NCBI GenBank assembly: GCA_024036415.1
Contig: JAMWET010006593.1
Coordinates: forward strand, 333,501 to 397,500
DNA from: Prochilodus magdalenae
Taxonomy: Eukaryota; Chordata; Actinopteri; Characiformes; Prochilodontidae
DNA length: 64,000 bases
Reading direction: 5' to 3'
Shown: piece by piece, positions 1-12,471 of the stretch
Numbering within the stretch: position 1 is the first letter of the stretch
Layout: each line of letters opens with the position of its first letter
Notes under the pieces: model-generated
What the model was told of the DNA's origin: nothing
Database searches by the model: none
What the model saw: only the letters and a program-made list of their open reading frames with translations
Program-made: the position numbers and the translations under genes

Positions 1-245
1 TGAGGAGGCTGGGGTCTGCCCTTGAGTCTGGTTCCTCTCGAGGTTTCTTCTTTACTCAAGGGAGTTTTTCCTCGCCACTGTTGCCTCTGGCTTGTTCAAG
101 GTGGGATTGGACCCACCCCTCATCCTCCTATGTCTGTACATTAACTCAGTGTTCTTCTTATTATAACAAACTGATTTTCTGTGAAGTTGCTTTGAGACGT
201 TAGTTGTAAAAAGCGCTATACAAATAAATATTGATTGAAATATTG
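1..245 (+). repeat. LINE/SINE-type 3' tail, copy 1
   Basis: The stretch resembles 1805-2035: both share blocks such as gaggtttctt, gggagttttt, a run through ggcttg, then a ctgctttg-like segment and tgtaaaaagc, and both end in aataaatnttgattga repeats. Such a conserved tail followed by short tandem repeats is typical of the 3' ends of fish L2-like LINEs and of SINEs that borrow those tails. The 5' part lies outside the window, so the parent element cannot be named. No coding potential was recognised. Confidence 0.6.
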
Positions 246-258
246 ATTGATAAAGAAC

Positions 259-513
259 ATATCGTCGCTGTCCAAAGAAAAACAGGTATCTCCAAAATGG
301 CAGCTTTACAAGAGAGGCCAAAAACCACATTTAATTTGAATGGAAGTCAATGGAACCGGACGTTTTCCCCAGCAATTTTGGGCCGTTTCTGTCTATCCGT
401 TCTTCATGAACTTTCCTTACAGTGTAAACAGCAGCCCATGTGATCAAATGAGTCATTAAAGTAAAAATCAACAAAAATGGAGATACATGTTTTTCACTGG
501 ACAGCGACGATAT
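259..513. mobile_element. MITE with ~40-bp terminal inverted repeats
   Basis: The left end reads atatcgtcgctgtcc and the right end ggacagcgacgatat, an exact 15-base inverted repeat. The similarity continues inward: the left arm has aaaaacaggtatctcc and the right arm, reversed, has aaaaacatgtatctcc. The interior is about 170 bases and non-coding. It lies immediately after the tail repeat at 1-245. The short length and lack of an ORF mark a non-autonomous DNA transposon; the superfamily is not assigned. Confidence 0.75.
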
Positions 514-1804
514 TTACTCATTGTTCTCACTGAGCACTGATGAGCCTAAGCTTTTCAACCCCCTGTTCACTGATTGCACCTGTGCCTAGTCACGGTCAGG
601 GTGTATATTTAGCCAGTATTGGCTGGTTTTGTTTATGTCTTTATGCATTTCTGAGCTCTATTTTCATGTTTCTCATGTTCTCTTATTAGTTCTTTGTGTC
701 ACCTGTGTTGACCTGTTTCTTGACCGTTCTTTTGGCCTCTTGGTCTTGATTATGGATTAAGGAGATGGATATGATTTCTCTTCTACTTCTTGTGCTCTGC
801 CTGCTGTTCACAATCACAAATCTTAGCTCCAACAACTTTGAGGCACGGTTTTAATTAAAAGAGCCTTAAGAACCTTGAGTTTTTGTTTTTCCTTAAAGTT
901 CAGAATTCTACCATTCTATTCATTCATCACTTTATTCATTTAAACATTATTAAGTCATTTAATGTACAATGATGTTTGGACAAGCTGTCCAGAGCTTAAT
1001 CAGCAGATGACGGTGATTCATCTAATTGCTGAATGATAATTTAACATAGGTTAAAAAAGAAAGAAAAAGGCTTGGATGCAGCTTTTAATGAGCTTCTACC
1101 ATTTGTAAACGTGTTCAAATCTAGTCAGTCTGACTGAGAAACTAAAAACAGGATCCACTTTATCAGGAACATTGTACTTCCACTCACTTACCTCTTAAGT
1201 CCACCTTTCTTGATCTGTTGTCATGAACTCAAGAACTCAAGAAAGTTACAGTCTTCTACTTAGCAGTTTCTGTTCTATAACTACTATTGACCAGATATTA
1301 TTATGTATCAGGCTGGAGTGTCACTGATAAGTGAAAAATCCAGTGGTAGGAAACTAACCATTGCTCCCATATTTTGGTTAAAATACCAATGAGTCTTTTT
1401 AAAACTTTGGAGTTTGGGTGCAGTAAATAGGATGCATGGATTTGGTCATGGCCAAGTCTGTTCAACAGTTGCCAAATACCACTCGTATCAAGTCATATTA
1501 ATGCTTATTCGGCTTTTTTGTCACACTAGGTAAATTAGGTTGAAATTCTGCAAGATACATATGAACTTAATAAAGACTCCAGTGTGTCTGTTATAAAGTT
1601 TCCTTGACAAATGCAAGCGAAAACAGATTACAATGAAAACAATGTAGCATTTTAATGCTTACCAAATATAACGTCTGGGAGCCACTGGGAGCCTTTTACC
1701 ACCACGGAGCTCCTGGCTGTCCTGCACTGTGGAAGCTTGGCCTGCGCCTGCGCCTGCTGACCCATCTTATGAACCACCAACATAATTACTTTCTAGTGCT
1801 GTCC
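514..1804. other. Gene-free interval
   Basis: No open frame with recognisable protein similarity, no plausible splice-flanked exon and no strong repeat structure was seen. The sequence is AT-rich unique-looking DNA. It could be intergenic or an intron of a gene outside the window. Confidence 0.4.
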
Positions 1805-2035
1805 TGTATCTGGTGTTGACCCGAGGAGGATGGGTTCCCCCTTTGAGTCTTGGTTCCTCTTGAGGTTTCTTCCTTCCTATCTAAGGGAGTTTTCCTTGCC
1901 CCTGTCGCCCTCGGCTTGCTCACTGGGGGCTCGAATACCAGATTCTTTGTAAAGATTCTTTGTAAAGCTGCTTTGTGACAACATCTATTGTAAAAAGCAC
2001 TACAAAAATAAATGTTGATTGATTGATTGATTGAA
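1805..2035 (+). repeat. LINE/SINE-type 3' tail, copy 2
   Basis: This is a second copy of the tail family at 1-245, in the same orientation. It has tcttgaggtttcttcc, gggagttttcct, the segment taaagctgctttgtgaca, then tgtaaaaagcac and (ttga)n at 2016-2035. A short internal duplication of gattctttgtaaa is visible near 1941-1965. Confidence 0.6.
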
Positions 2036-2109
2036 CATTGTTACTGCAGAGTTTCGAAATTTCTAAAGCTAAAAGTAAAAAATTACTAAAGGTAAATTAT
2101 TGACCAACT

Positions 2110-2725
2110 GTATTTGCATTCATTGTTTCTGAATATAGACTTTGTCAGTGATACACGTCTAGATATCTTTTCTATAATGTCTTCTTGATTTGATGTTGTG
2201 TTGTTTTGCTTTACCACTGCAAGAATTCTGTGGCCATCATTTTAGTTGTATTCCACGGTCTTCCAGGCCTTATGGTGATGCTGAACTCACCAGTGCATTC
2301 CTTCTTTTGCCATTTCTAAAGGTTCTGCTATCATTCTGAAGTAATTGAAGTATCAGAAAGAGCTTGTACTAATAATGATGTTTTTTTGCATTGACTCCTC
2401 TTTGGACTACATTTGGAGAGATCCCATGAATGGCTACCAAATGCATAATCAACCACTGGAATCAACTCCAGACCTTATATTAGACCTTAGTCTATAAATA
2501 ATGTGAAAACAGACCACACCTGGCCGTGAAGCTACTCATCAGTCAGATGCCCAATTATTTTTGAGCCTATGAAAATGGAGAGATGTAAAAATGGCTGCAA
2601 TTGCTAAACGATTAAGGCGACATTTTTGTTAAACCTCTTGAATGGAGTTGTGTTGACATGCAGAAGGAAAACTACAAAACATTTGTCAGTGTCTTCATAC
2701 CAATGGACCTCACTAATGTGTTGTA
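2110..2725. mobile_element. Decayed DNA-transposon-like repeat
   Basis: The sequence resembles, from memory, a fish repeat with the phrases aattatttttgagcc and gaaaatggagag followed by an end near accaatggacctcac. No intact frame survives and no clean inverted repeat was found. Assignment rests on recognised wording only, so family and boundaries are approximate. Confidence 0.35.
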
Positions 2726-3025
2726 GTAGCACAGTCCAGAGTATATGGAGTTTGCAACCTTTGCTGCAAAAACAGCCTCTACTCTTGGGAAGGCTTTGAT
2801 ACCCGGTGAGGATTTGATTGCATTCAGACACAAGTTCTAGTTCTGAATCACAAATGTCATTCCAACCCACCCTAAAAATATCGGCTGGAGCTCTACCAAT
2901 CCAGAAGCTTCACGGCCTAGTGATAGGGAGCTTTATACCCCTTTACCCAAAGCTTGGCACTGGGCATTGTGATCACAGGCTCATGTGTGTGCGCCATTGT
3001 CGCCTGTGACAGCAATTGGTTCACC
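2726..3025. repeat. Unclassified interspersed repeat fragment
   Basis: The segment with gaggatttgattgcattc, then gagctctaccaatcc and gggagctttataccccttt resembles an abundant fish non-autonomous repeat. It abuts the preceding relic, which suggests a nested or composite insertion. No coding capacity is evident. Confidence 0.35.
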
Positions 3026-3805
3026 TTAGAACAGCTGAATTCTCAAATTCAGAATGGGTGTCTGAACACTTTTAGACCCTGAGGCAAAAAAGTTGTGCTG
3101 TCCCTTTGCTGAAGTGTCACAATGCCCATTATCTGCTTAAACTGATTACAACCCCCCCTGTACAGATCAGGTCATAGAACTGGCACCATTGAGGTACTGT
3201 AAGCGGGCATGACCAACGTGCTGTTTACGAGCAATCAGTTCTTTGTCCTTTATGGCTCACATAATCAGGAGAAAGTACTTCCAGAAAAGAGGCTGGCTCC
3301 CTGGATTGTTGATGTGGTCTCCACAGCAACACACTGTGGAGGGGAGTTATGTGAACTGGAGTTGTCCAGTTCACACAAGGACTAACCAGGAAAACAGCAT
3401 CACGGTCCCCTCTAGGGGACTTGGCTGCTGTAAACGTTGGTGCGGCTGCAAGTGCACAGTTGTCATTGCCTATTTTGTGCATTGCCACCTATCAGTGTGT
3501 TTTATGGTAAGCTCAGCATGAGCGCATGGCCTGCTTCTTCCAGGGAATAGCAGCACCAATGATGAATCCCCATTTGAAGTTTGTTTTGGTCTAAGATTAG
3601 CTGTGATCTGGCTCTGGGGAACAAGCCAATGAAATCTTGTTTTGGAAAATCTGGAAGATAATTATGAACTTAGTCAAAGAACAGGAGCGTTACTGAACAT
3701 TACTTTATATTATTTTTATAACTGCCCATAACTATGAAACGTTGACTTTGTGTAATGACTGGCACTGCCCAGGAGGCAGAATAAAGTGTACGAGTGTGTT
3801 TAAAT
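3026..3805. other. Gene-free interval
   Basis: Overlapping frames of about 90 codons exist on both strands near 3225-3520, but neither resembles a known protein and neither has convincing splice sites or codon bias. I see no gene here. Confidence 0.4.
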
Positions 3806-4110
3806 ATACATCGGCCAAGCACTTTATTAGGAACTCCACACTAATGCTGGGTAGAGCCTTCCATTGGTCTCAAAACAGCTTTAATTCTTCATAGCATGGA
3901 TTTCTGTGATGTTGAAAGCATTCCTTTCTAATTCCTGTCTGTAGAAACGGTGATTGTAACATGTAGTTCCTGTATTCAGGCCTCTAAAGAACTCAATGTC
4001 ATGTTTTCAATGCCATGAAACCAGTTTGAAACAACCTTTGCTTTGTAAAATGGTGCGCTATCATGCTGGACGTAACCTTTAGAAGACGGTAAATTGCGGT
4101 GATCAAAAGA
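3806..4110. mobile_element. Fish DNA-transposon relic (cactttattaggaac family)
   Basis: The segment begins near gccaagcactttattaggaa and continues with actaatgctgggtagagcc and ctcaaaacagctttaattct. That order matches a very common fish repeat I recognise. It also keeps catgaaaccagtttgaa and a degenerate copy of the following block. It is decayed and lacks a coding frame; the superfamily is uncertain. Confidence 0.5.
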
Positions 4111-7100
4111 GGCACATACACTGTTTCTCTGTAATACTTTTACTCGTGTCTTGGTCTATTGTCATGGCACAATATGTGGACTGTTTTGAGCGGGTGTTTC
4201 CTTTTCTTGGAGTTGGAACATTCATTTTGGGCAGTAAGCCACAAGAAGCTGAAAACTGGTGATATGTGCTATCCTAGCTAGTAATTAGCAAGACTTTTCC
4301 TTTTGCTTCCCAGAATAAAGGTTGGAGGACGTTCTCCAAAACGATTGTCATCTCAGGTCTCAGTTACATCCATAAATCATTTTCTGAATGTTGAACTGGG
4401 AAAGTTCCTCTGTTGTTACCATGTAGCATTATCTTTGGCCCTGACAACATCCTTTCAACATCCTCTGAATGCTGCAGTTAAAGCATTATGTCTTAGTTAA
4501 CATTTTCAGGACCTACAGGAACATCATAAACATCTTTAAAATGTTCTTGGAAAACTTTGTTAGAACTTTATCAGGTAGTATTAGCCAAAGTTCTGGGAAC
4601 ATTCCCTGCTAGCTGGAATATTATCTTAGTCTTACATAACCGTGAGTAACCTGTAAGAGGCTACGATGAATACCTTCCCATCATAGCTACGGAGGTGTGA
4701 GTGGGCCTGCACTTTCTCTTCACATAGTTATTAATGTATTGCTGCAAAGTCTTCAGCTAATCCAGCTGGAAAGGGTCTGATTCACAATTCAGGGAACTGT
4801 GATTACAACTAGGAAAGTGAAAGTGAGTGGATGATGTGTTGAACTGTTATTCATATTATACATGTGTCCTGCTAATGTTTTTTGTTGCATGGAAACGTTT
4901 GGTTGCTCCAGATCTTCAACACACAGACACTTAAAAATTTCCAAGAGATAGAAATGATCCAATTCCCATCCAAACCTAATGGCAATTCTGAGCTAATCAT
5001 CTAAAATATGAGCACTCTGACCCCTCGGCATTACTCACACATATTCATGTCTCTTGGAGGAATCTCACAGCTGATAACGGTCAGGATGGTCTGTTGTACA
5101 TGTCCTTTCAGAGTTAAACCTGTCAGCAGCATCTTCACACATTGCTGGATGACACTGTCATTCAGTCTTATCTTGTGGGCATAGCTGCAGTCCAGCAAGA
5201 ATGCTAGCCCTAATGAACAGCTGACAACCAAAGCAGCATGCTAGCGTGCTAACGCTTCCTTTCCCATTCACAAATCATTAAAGAGCCCTGCTAAAAATAC
5301 CTAGTAAGGACCTTTGTGAAAGCAACCAGGAAAGTCTGGTTGACGTTTAACCATCTGCAGAAAGGTAGTTCAGCCAAATTTATTTTGGGCTCCGCTGGAG
5401 TGTGGCAGTCATGATGTGCATGTAATGATTGATTTAATGGTTCTCCTAACCTGGATTTATGGTCATCAGGTTTTGGAAGACTCGGCAGATGATTGCAACT
5501 GACTGGTATTACTGCAAAGATGCTCTTCAAAAGATGTAGCTGTAATGACATGCCACACTGACATGCAATGCCATTGGATTTCATTTCTCATTCTGGGTAT
5601 ACCAGGAAAATGCATGGTCAGAAAAAATAATTACTTAGAAAATGCCAGTACTACCAAGTATATCCACAAGACTTCTGAGAATTAGTTTTAGTTCAGTGAA
5701 AAAATTACGTTTTAATGGAATTCATCAATGGCACACTTATAGCCAAAATGCAAGGGAATGTGGGCATATGAATGGAGCTTTTATGGCTAAAATCTAGAAA
5801 GCAATCATAAACAACAAGAAGCAGAATACAGTGTGATGTCATTAATGGTACTTTTACTGTAATAAACAATAAATCTGAAAAAAAATTAAAATAACCTTTG
5901 AGTCTTTATTACAAGCCTTTGAATCCGGATACGGCTGGTTCCTGAAATAGTTACCATTTTCCTGGGAAGCTATTTTACACGACCATGAACATGAATTGAC
6001 AAGTTAAATATTGCTGGAAAGTCATTTGGGATCAGGCAATTAGGTGTAGCATGCAAGCGATTCAGTTTGAGCCGCACTATGCTATCTTAGATTACCACAT
6101 CATCTCTTGAAGTGCTGGTAAAGGAAGGGTTTACGGACACTTCTTGAGACATCCTGCCCCATCCAACACTCGTAGCGCATCCACTCCATTACATCACATC
6201 CCGGAGGTCAGCCGCTTATCCATCCGGCTACATTCCTGCCCGATGAAAGGCCTCCACATGACATGCTTGTTGTAACCTCTGTGCTGTGGCCTCTCTCAAA
6301 GATAAAGCTATTTTAGAGGAACTAAGACCTAATTTGATATATTTAGCATGGGTTACTGCTATATTTAACTTGGAAGCACATGTTAGCCCTCACCCTCTTA
6401 TCGCTGGCCGTGTCGTGTAACTGGGGGAGACCTAGCTAGCAAAAAAAGGTGGTTTCATTTAAAGGGGGCCTGTTCATTGTTTGGCACTGGGCCCATATGA
6501 CTGAACAGTTCTACTACTTTTCTATCAAACTTTGGCATTTGTGGGTGGAACACGGGTAGGTTACAAATGGTCTAAAGCAATAGAACCATAAGAGCACTTT
6601 CTAACAGACTTACACTGCATGTTATTAAATGGTTAGAATGAGTAAAATATATCCAGCTGGTCAGTCATATGCCACAGTAAAGAAACGTGACATATTCCTA
6701 ATTCTCACTTACAAAATGCAGCAGCTCAAGCTTGATGTAGTCAGCTGGGAGTCTACTTAGTTTCCATTCTCACACAAAAGGGCATGTTAATGTGGGAAAT
6801 GCTCTTTCACTGGGTTGGGAGAGATAACCTGCCCATGCGCTTTTTAATGAGTTCAGAATGACGTTGTTCCATTTAGGAGCCCTGTTGTAGCTGGATTTGT
6901 GTTTGTAGAGTGCAGCAATGAGTAAGAGAGAAATTAACTTGGCTTGGCATGACACCTTGAGAAGGTTTGTTTGGCTGGTAATCTGTTCTGACTCACAGAT
7001 ATAGTTATGTGTAAGTTTGTAAGTTTGACGTTTGAGATTTCCTAACTTTTTATTACTGTTCATTGAAACTTAAATAAAGATTTAAGGACTTTCTTCTTTC

Positions 7101-7361
7101 ACAGGATCAAACACCTGAATCAGTTCTGCCATCACAACAAGCTGATAAAATCTGAAAATTGGCAAGAATTGGGCAATATGGTGATAATTTACCCCATATG
7201 TGATATATTATGTACAATGAGTATATCGACTAAAACTCATTGCAGTAAAAGCTTTTGACTTGCTTTTAATTTGTCTGGGTGTCAAACTATAAGGAAACTT
7301 TGTAAATATAATTAGGTATGGTATATCAAAATATAATTAAGCGCATTGTTGATCAATTGAT
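4111..7361. other. Gene-free interval of about 3.2 kb
   Basis: Short frames of up to 97 codons occur on both strands (for example 5291-5584 and 6770-7063) but show no recognisable domains. No strong tandem or inverted repeat was noticed. It could be intergenic or intronic. Confidence 0.4.
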
Positions 7362-8080
7362 GCACAATTAGTTGCACCCAGAAGGAAAAAGCCAACAGGA
7401 ATGAAACTTGGTGGGCAGGTTTGACATTATAAGACATGCAAAGGATGAAAGTTTCACACTCAGCCATGCCTGACTTAAGCAAGGACAAACCTTATCACTG
7501 TGCCTGCCTGACCAGACAGCCACGGTTGCAGAAATTCAGCAAGCAGTGATGCCCTCCATAAGTCATCCTGTTAGTGTCAGCACCATTGGCAAATGGCGTC
7601 ATGATGCATGACTACATGCACACAGACCGTTACGACGACTGTCCTTAACACCACATCTGCAATTGTGTCGTGGCAAACTTGCATGGACTGACTTAGAATG
7701 CAACGGGTCATCTTCGGTGACGAGTTCTGCTTTAGTCTTGGTGGAGACGTCCAATGAATCTGTGTATGCAGGCACCGTGCTCACTCCACCTCCACCACTA
7801 CCACAAAATCTGCATGAGAATAATCAAGCTACATGATATGGATTATCACAGGGCACCATTAGGAACCCCTATAACACCATGCCAAGACGTCTGGCATGTT
7901 CCGTTAGCAACAATGGCGGCCCAACACCATACTGAGAGACCCTACTTCTGTGTGTGGAGCTCAATAAATATTGCCCACATCAGTCTAAATGTATCATCAT
8001 TTATTGTTCCTGGTAACCTTTATCGTCCTTCCCAATAGCCCTGCGCTTTGACATTTCCTTCTGGGTGTAACTATTCCTTG
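7362..8080 (+). mobile_element. Decayed Tc1-like transposon with TIRs
   Basis: Terminal inverted repeats are visible: gttgcacccagaaggaaa at 7371-7388 and its near-exact reverse complement tttccttctgggtgtaac at 8054-8071. Between them a broken plus-strand transposase is readable in pieces. One piece, near 7625-7690, gives R-R-L-S-L-T-P-H followed by K-L-A-W, the spacing of the Tc1 linker region. Another, near 7705-7735, gives V-I-F-G-D-E-F-C-F, matching the Tc1 block around its second catalytic aspartate. Frameshifts and stops separate the pieces, and no third catalytic block was found. The element is about 0.7 kb against roughly 1.2-1.6 kb for an active one, so it is a deleted, inactive copy. 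Confidence 0.75.
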
Positions 8081-9344
8081 ATAATGAGTGTCTAAGATAT
8101 TGTCTTCCTCAAAAGACAAAAATGATATGGTGTTGCTTTTATGTGTAGAGTGTTAGTTGTGAAGTCATAGGCCATAGTTTTATACAAACGTACTCTTCAT
8201 ACCTGAACATATGAACAGAAAACTGGGAATTTTTATTTTTAAACATTTGCATTTTTAATTCTTTGAAAGGAATAAAGAGAAAAACTTCATTTCCATGTGA
8301 GACAAGGTGTTCCTGAAAATTTGATTGCATGTGATCTTTAATGAAAGGTGGTCAGATGGAACCAACTAGTATATACAGTGAAGAGGAAAGGTCTTTGGTC
8401 AGCTGCTGTGCTCTGCTGCTTTAATTAAGAGAAGATATTGTAATTTCATTGCCTTCTTATATTTGTCATACTTCCAGTACATCCTGTTTGTCTTTTTATC
8501 TGCATAGCTTCTGCATGAATCCATTAGCGCTTCCTTAAGAGTCATTAAACTGTCTTTAGCGCTCCCAGCCCACTCCCCCGCAAACTGGCTGACAGATATG
8601 AATGACTGACCGTGGGGCTCGAGCTTCCCTGCAGTGGCGGATGTTGGAACAGCAAAGCTAAAAAAATGACTACTGCCAGGATAAAAGATGCATTTTTCCC
8701 CTTGACATTGTCCCTTTTAATGCCACATTTCAAGGACAGAGTACGCTTTGGAATAAGGTGGACACTGAGTAACCAGTAGTTTTTAATAGCTTCCAGCTTC
8801 TGCTTTCTTTCACTGTTTTAGCTTTTCACATTTGTGACTAACAGTAGTGGCCGGCTACATTGTAGACTTTCATAATTAGTGGTATTATTAGTCTGTTTCG
8901 TGCGGATTCAGGGGGCTTACATCACAGGGCATGCCGGTGAGTTCCTAATTAATAGCAGTTCATTGTTATGGTCATGTATAAGCTTTGACTGCCGTCCTTT
9001 GAAATTCTGCCAAATGCCCCACAGCACTGGCTGTGCCATTCAAGCACAAAGCTCTGCTGAATAGAATAAACATGAACAAGAGTCATACGGAGTGATCTGC
9101 ATATTTGGCCCTCGTGTTTGGCCCCTTATGCACTGGCGCTCCCTGCCTCACACCACTGCCATTTTTGGGGAGGAATGTGGCAGGCCCCTTGTGCTAGGTG
9201 GCCACACATGAAGAGCTCACCTTGCAAAGGGGTGAAACACTCAGTTGTAGTGGGCTAATATCCTGTCCTGATGTTTTGCTCGCTTGTTTTCATGCCTGTT
9301 GGTTTGGTCATAGAGATGCATTAGCAATGTGCAGCAAATGCAAT
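8081..9344. other. Gene-free interval with a GC-richer block
   Basis: No gene was recognised. The block at about 8875-9070 is less AT-rich than its surroundings and free of obvious repeats, which would suit a conserved non-coding element, but conservation cannot be judged from one sequence. Confidence 0.3.
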
Positions 9345-9815
9345 GGCATGCAAAAGTTTGCGCACCCCTAATCAAAATGACTGTTTACTGTGAATGACTA
9401 AAGAAGTTTCCAAAAAAAACAATAAAGCAATAAAGTTACAAATGACACATTTAATAACAATAATTATAATAATATAATATATTATGTTTCAAAATAGCAA
9501 CAAAAGAGAAGTGTGGGCACTCTGCTTGGTCACTAATGTCAGTAATAAATACAAGTATCATAGCCTGTGAGAGCTTTTTGTAACTAAACACTATGCAAGA
9601 TGTATTCAGATCATCACATATAATTCAAATGTTTATCTGTAATAGATTTGGTGTGTGATTTCTAATATTGTATGATTGTATGACCTTGCGATGGCTGATG
9701 TTCTGCTTCTGCTATGTTTTTTTAGCGTTGATTTGCCTATTTTTGTAAGCAGTTGCATGCAATACAGTGTCAAACACATTCCGCAACACCTTGACATGGT
9801 TTAAGGTGTGTGATA
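9345..9815. mobile_element. DNA-transposon relic (catgcaaaagtttg family)
   Basis: The phrase catgcaaaagtttgcgcacc at 9349 resembles the end of an abundant fish DNA transposon. A second related phrase, aagtgtgggcactctgcttg, occurs near 9510, followed by agtatcatagcctgtgagag. This suggests either two adjacent ends of one family or an internally deleted copy. No transposase frame survives. Confidence 0.5.
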
Positions 9816-12471
9816 AGGAAAGCAGTTTGCATAATTCTAATTGGTGATGCTAACTCTTACTAACACACTGTAACACAGTGTACTCTTTCTCCCTCTTTTA
9901 CTCTCTCGACTCTTAAAGGTGTGGTGTGTAAGATTTAGGAGGGATCCATTATCAGAAGTGGAATTTAATCCACAAAACTCATTTTTTCATTAGTGTATTA
10001 TTACCTGTAACTACACATTTGTGTGTCCTAATTAACTTTGAATGAACCCTTAAAATCTAGAAGGATATTCTGATGGCTTAAAAGCACTTGCCAGCTAAAA
10101 ATTATAAGGCTAGAGTAGACTTCTTTTAAATTTTCCTGTTCCACCTTAAATGCTACAGCAGCAATGATTTCAGGCATCAGAATGTAGCTGCGGGACCATT
10201 TGAGGTGGAACAGGAAAACTGAGAAGCTGGCAAACATCCTAAAAATGGTTCCAGTAATAAAAGACTAATTAAGAGGTTTTGATAGTCTAACTCAAGTTAG
10301 AGTTATCAAGTTATCAAGTTAATCAATATAAAAAAGCAAGGGAGGCTGGATCCTCATCATCAAACAAGCAAAAATATATAGAAGCAAAACTAAATAAAGA
10401 CAGACGACAAGAAAAAGAGATTTCTCAGAAAGAGAGGGGTTGCTTGGGGGGGTGTTGCAGTTGGTCATATGCTGCAACCATACCGCTACAGTTTACACAC
10501 TGTTCCTTTAAGGCTTTCTTGTGGGTTTCTTTCTTTAAACCTTTGCCTTATATGTGTCTTTGCCTGTTATGTGCCTGTTTGCCTGTATGTGTGCCTGTGC
10601 AAAATTATTTGTATCCATTTGTGTCCATCCTTTAAATTATATTTCTGTAATCTATTCTACTATTAATATCCAGTATGTGCTCTCTAGTTAGTATGTGGTG
10701 TATGACGCATCAGAGATTTCATAAATGATTATTTTTCCTAAATTTCTAAATACATATTTAAGTCTTGCTGTGGTAAATTATCCAACAATGCAAACTTCCA
10801 TTGCTTGGTAGCTACAACCTATCCAGTTACTTCATACAAGAATTACAAATGCTGCAAACTTCACCAGGCATGCTTTGGCTGACCAGCAACATCTGGGGTA
10901 AAGTTGTGATTTTATGTAGTTAGATGCAATTTCTATGAAAGAACCCCAGTGCTAACTGAATAGGACTACTGATGCACAAAAACGGTGCCATTTGCTGCAG
11001 GGGGAACAGACTGTCCTCCCTCTGAAGAGTTATTTGGACAGCGGCCTCATACAGCATTATCATCCACTGGATCTCCATGGTGATGCTGCCTTATATTGGT
11101 AGAGAAAGGCGTCCTGATTTATTGCGTTGACCTGTGAATGAGCCTTAACCTGCCCTATTCAATTTCAAGGCAGGGATCTGCTGCAATATAGTGGGTACAA
11201 TCCAATGGGAAATACATACAGCTGCCCTGGGTGAGGTGGGGGTGGGTGGGAAGATTATGCTAAGCAATCATCAAAGATAATTGAAGCACTGAAGCCAGTG
11301 CTCATCTCTCTTGGTCATAAAACTACAGCAACCGTCATCTATATTTATATATACATGTATACACACAACTTAAAGATGTACAAGGTAAGGGATGAGAAGA
11401 CGCCTTGGCTTGCAGCCCATATGTTTTCTGTCTGAGGAGTGCATCAGTCTGGAGAGGGAAAAGGTCTCTTTCTAAGCTCTTGTGGCCACGAGGTTTGGAA
11501 GCTAAGCACTCGTGGCGGCATCTGCCCCCGTGACAGCCGCATTATCTTACGGAATGTGCGCCGAGTCATTTCTAATAATGATGCCGCCAGCTTCCACACC
11601 TCCAGACAAGTGAGTGTGGCTGACGTGCAGAGAGAGAGAATGAGAGAGAGGGAGATGCTTGTCAGTTTGACTTGCAGGCCCCTCATTCAGCAATATGTGA
11701 TGCAGAGGTTAATTGTGGAGCTATATAATAAGTGTTAATGGTGTTGCTTCTGACGTCAGTGAAGATAACAATAGAACTATAACAGAGTGGACGGGGAAGA
11801 CTCTCATAGTGAAAGGTATCCCTTCAGTTACCGATTTGGATGTCATGTTTACTCATCATCAGGAGTACAGTAAACAATGTAAGGGATAATATTAATCATA
11901 AAAATAATAATAACTGGTGAAATCATTCAACATAAGCTCTCATTTGCACATATACAGCTTGTGTCGCCTCCAGAGAGAAGCATTGCCATTAAATAGGATG
12001 CTCTGGTGCAGCTGCACATGAGCTTAGGATCACCACAATGCCAGGCGTCCACTGGAGGAAGGCTCCAGTGCAGCATTAGGATTGCATTCTCCGGAGTGAT
12101 GTAGCTCCATATACAGTACATCTCCAATTTTTGTGAAGACCAAAAGTCTTCATCAGTACCTGACCTCACTAATGCTTCTTTGGCTGTGTGCAATCAAATC
12201 CTCATGTTCCAAAATATAATGTTAACCTTCTCAGAAGAGCACACATATACTGTATATATATTTAAAACGTATAAAAAATGTTTTATGATATTATATCTAT
12301 TTAAAGCCAAGACTTTAACTGGTAACAAGCAAATATATACACAATCAAACAAAGTTATCATTTATAGATGTTTTATATTGAGAGGCATCTGTCCCAAACA
12401 CTAAGCAATAGATTTACAATAGTGAAAATAATACATGTGTTTTTTAAATATTTCTTTTAAGGTGGGGTTGA
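9816..12471. other. Gene-free interval with a possible conserved element
   Basis: No protein-coding exon was recognised. A block at about 11390-11640 is GC-richer than its neighbours, repeat-free and open in both directions (frames at 11439-11738 plus and 11444-11686 minus). The frames resemble nothing known to me. I regard it as a candidate regulatory element rather than a gene. Confidence 0.3.

Noticed and set aside
11439..11738. 99-codon plus-strand ORF
   Set aside because: An equally open minus-strand frame overlaps it and neither resembles a protein; likely non-coding.
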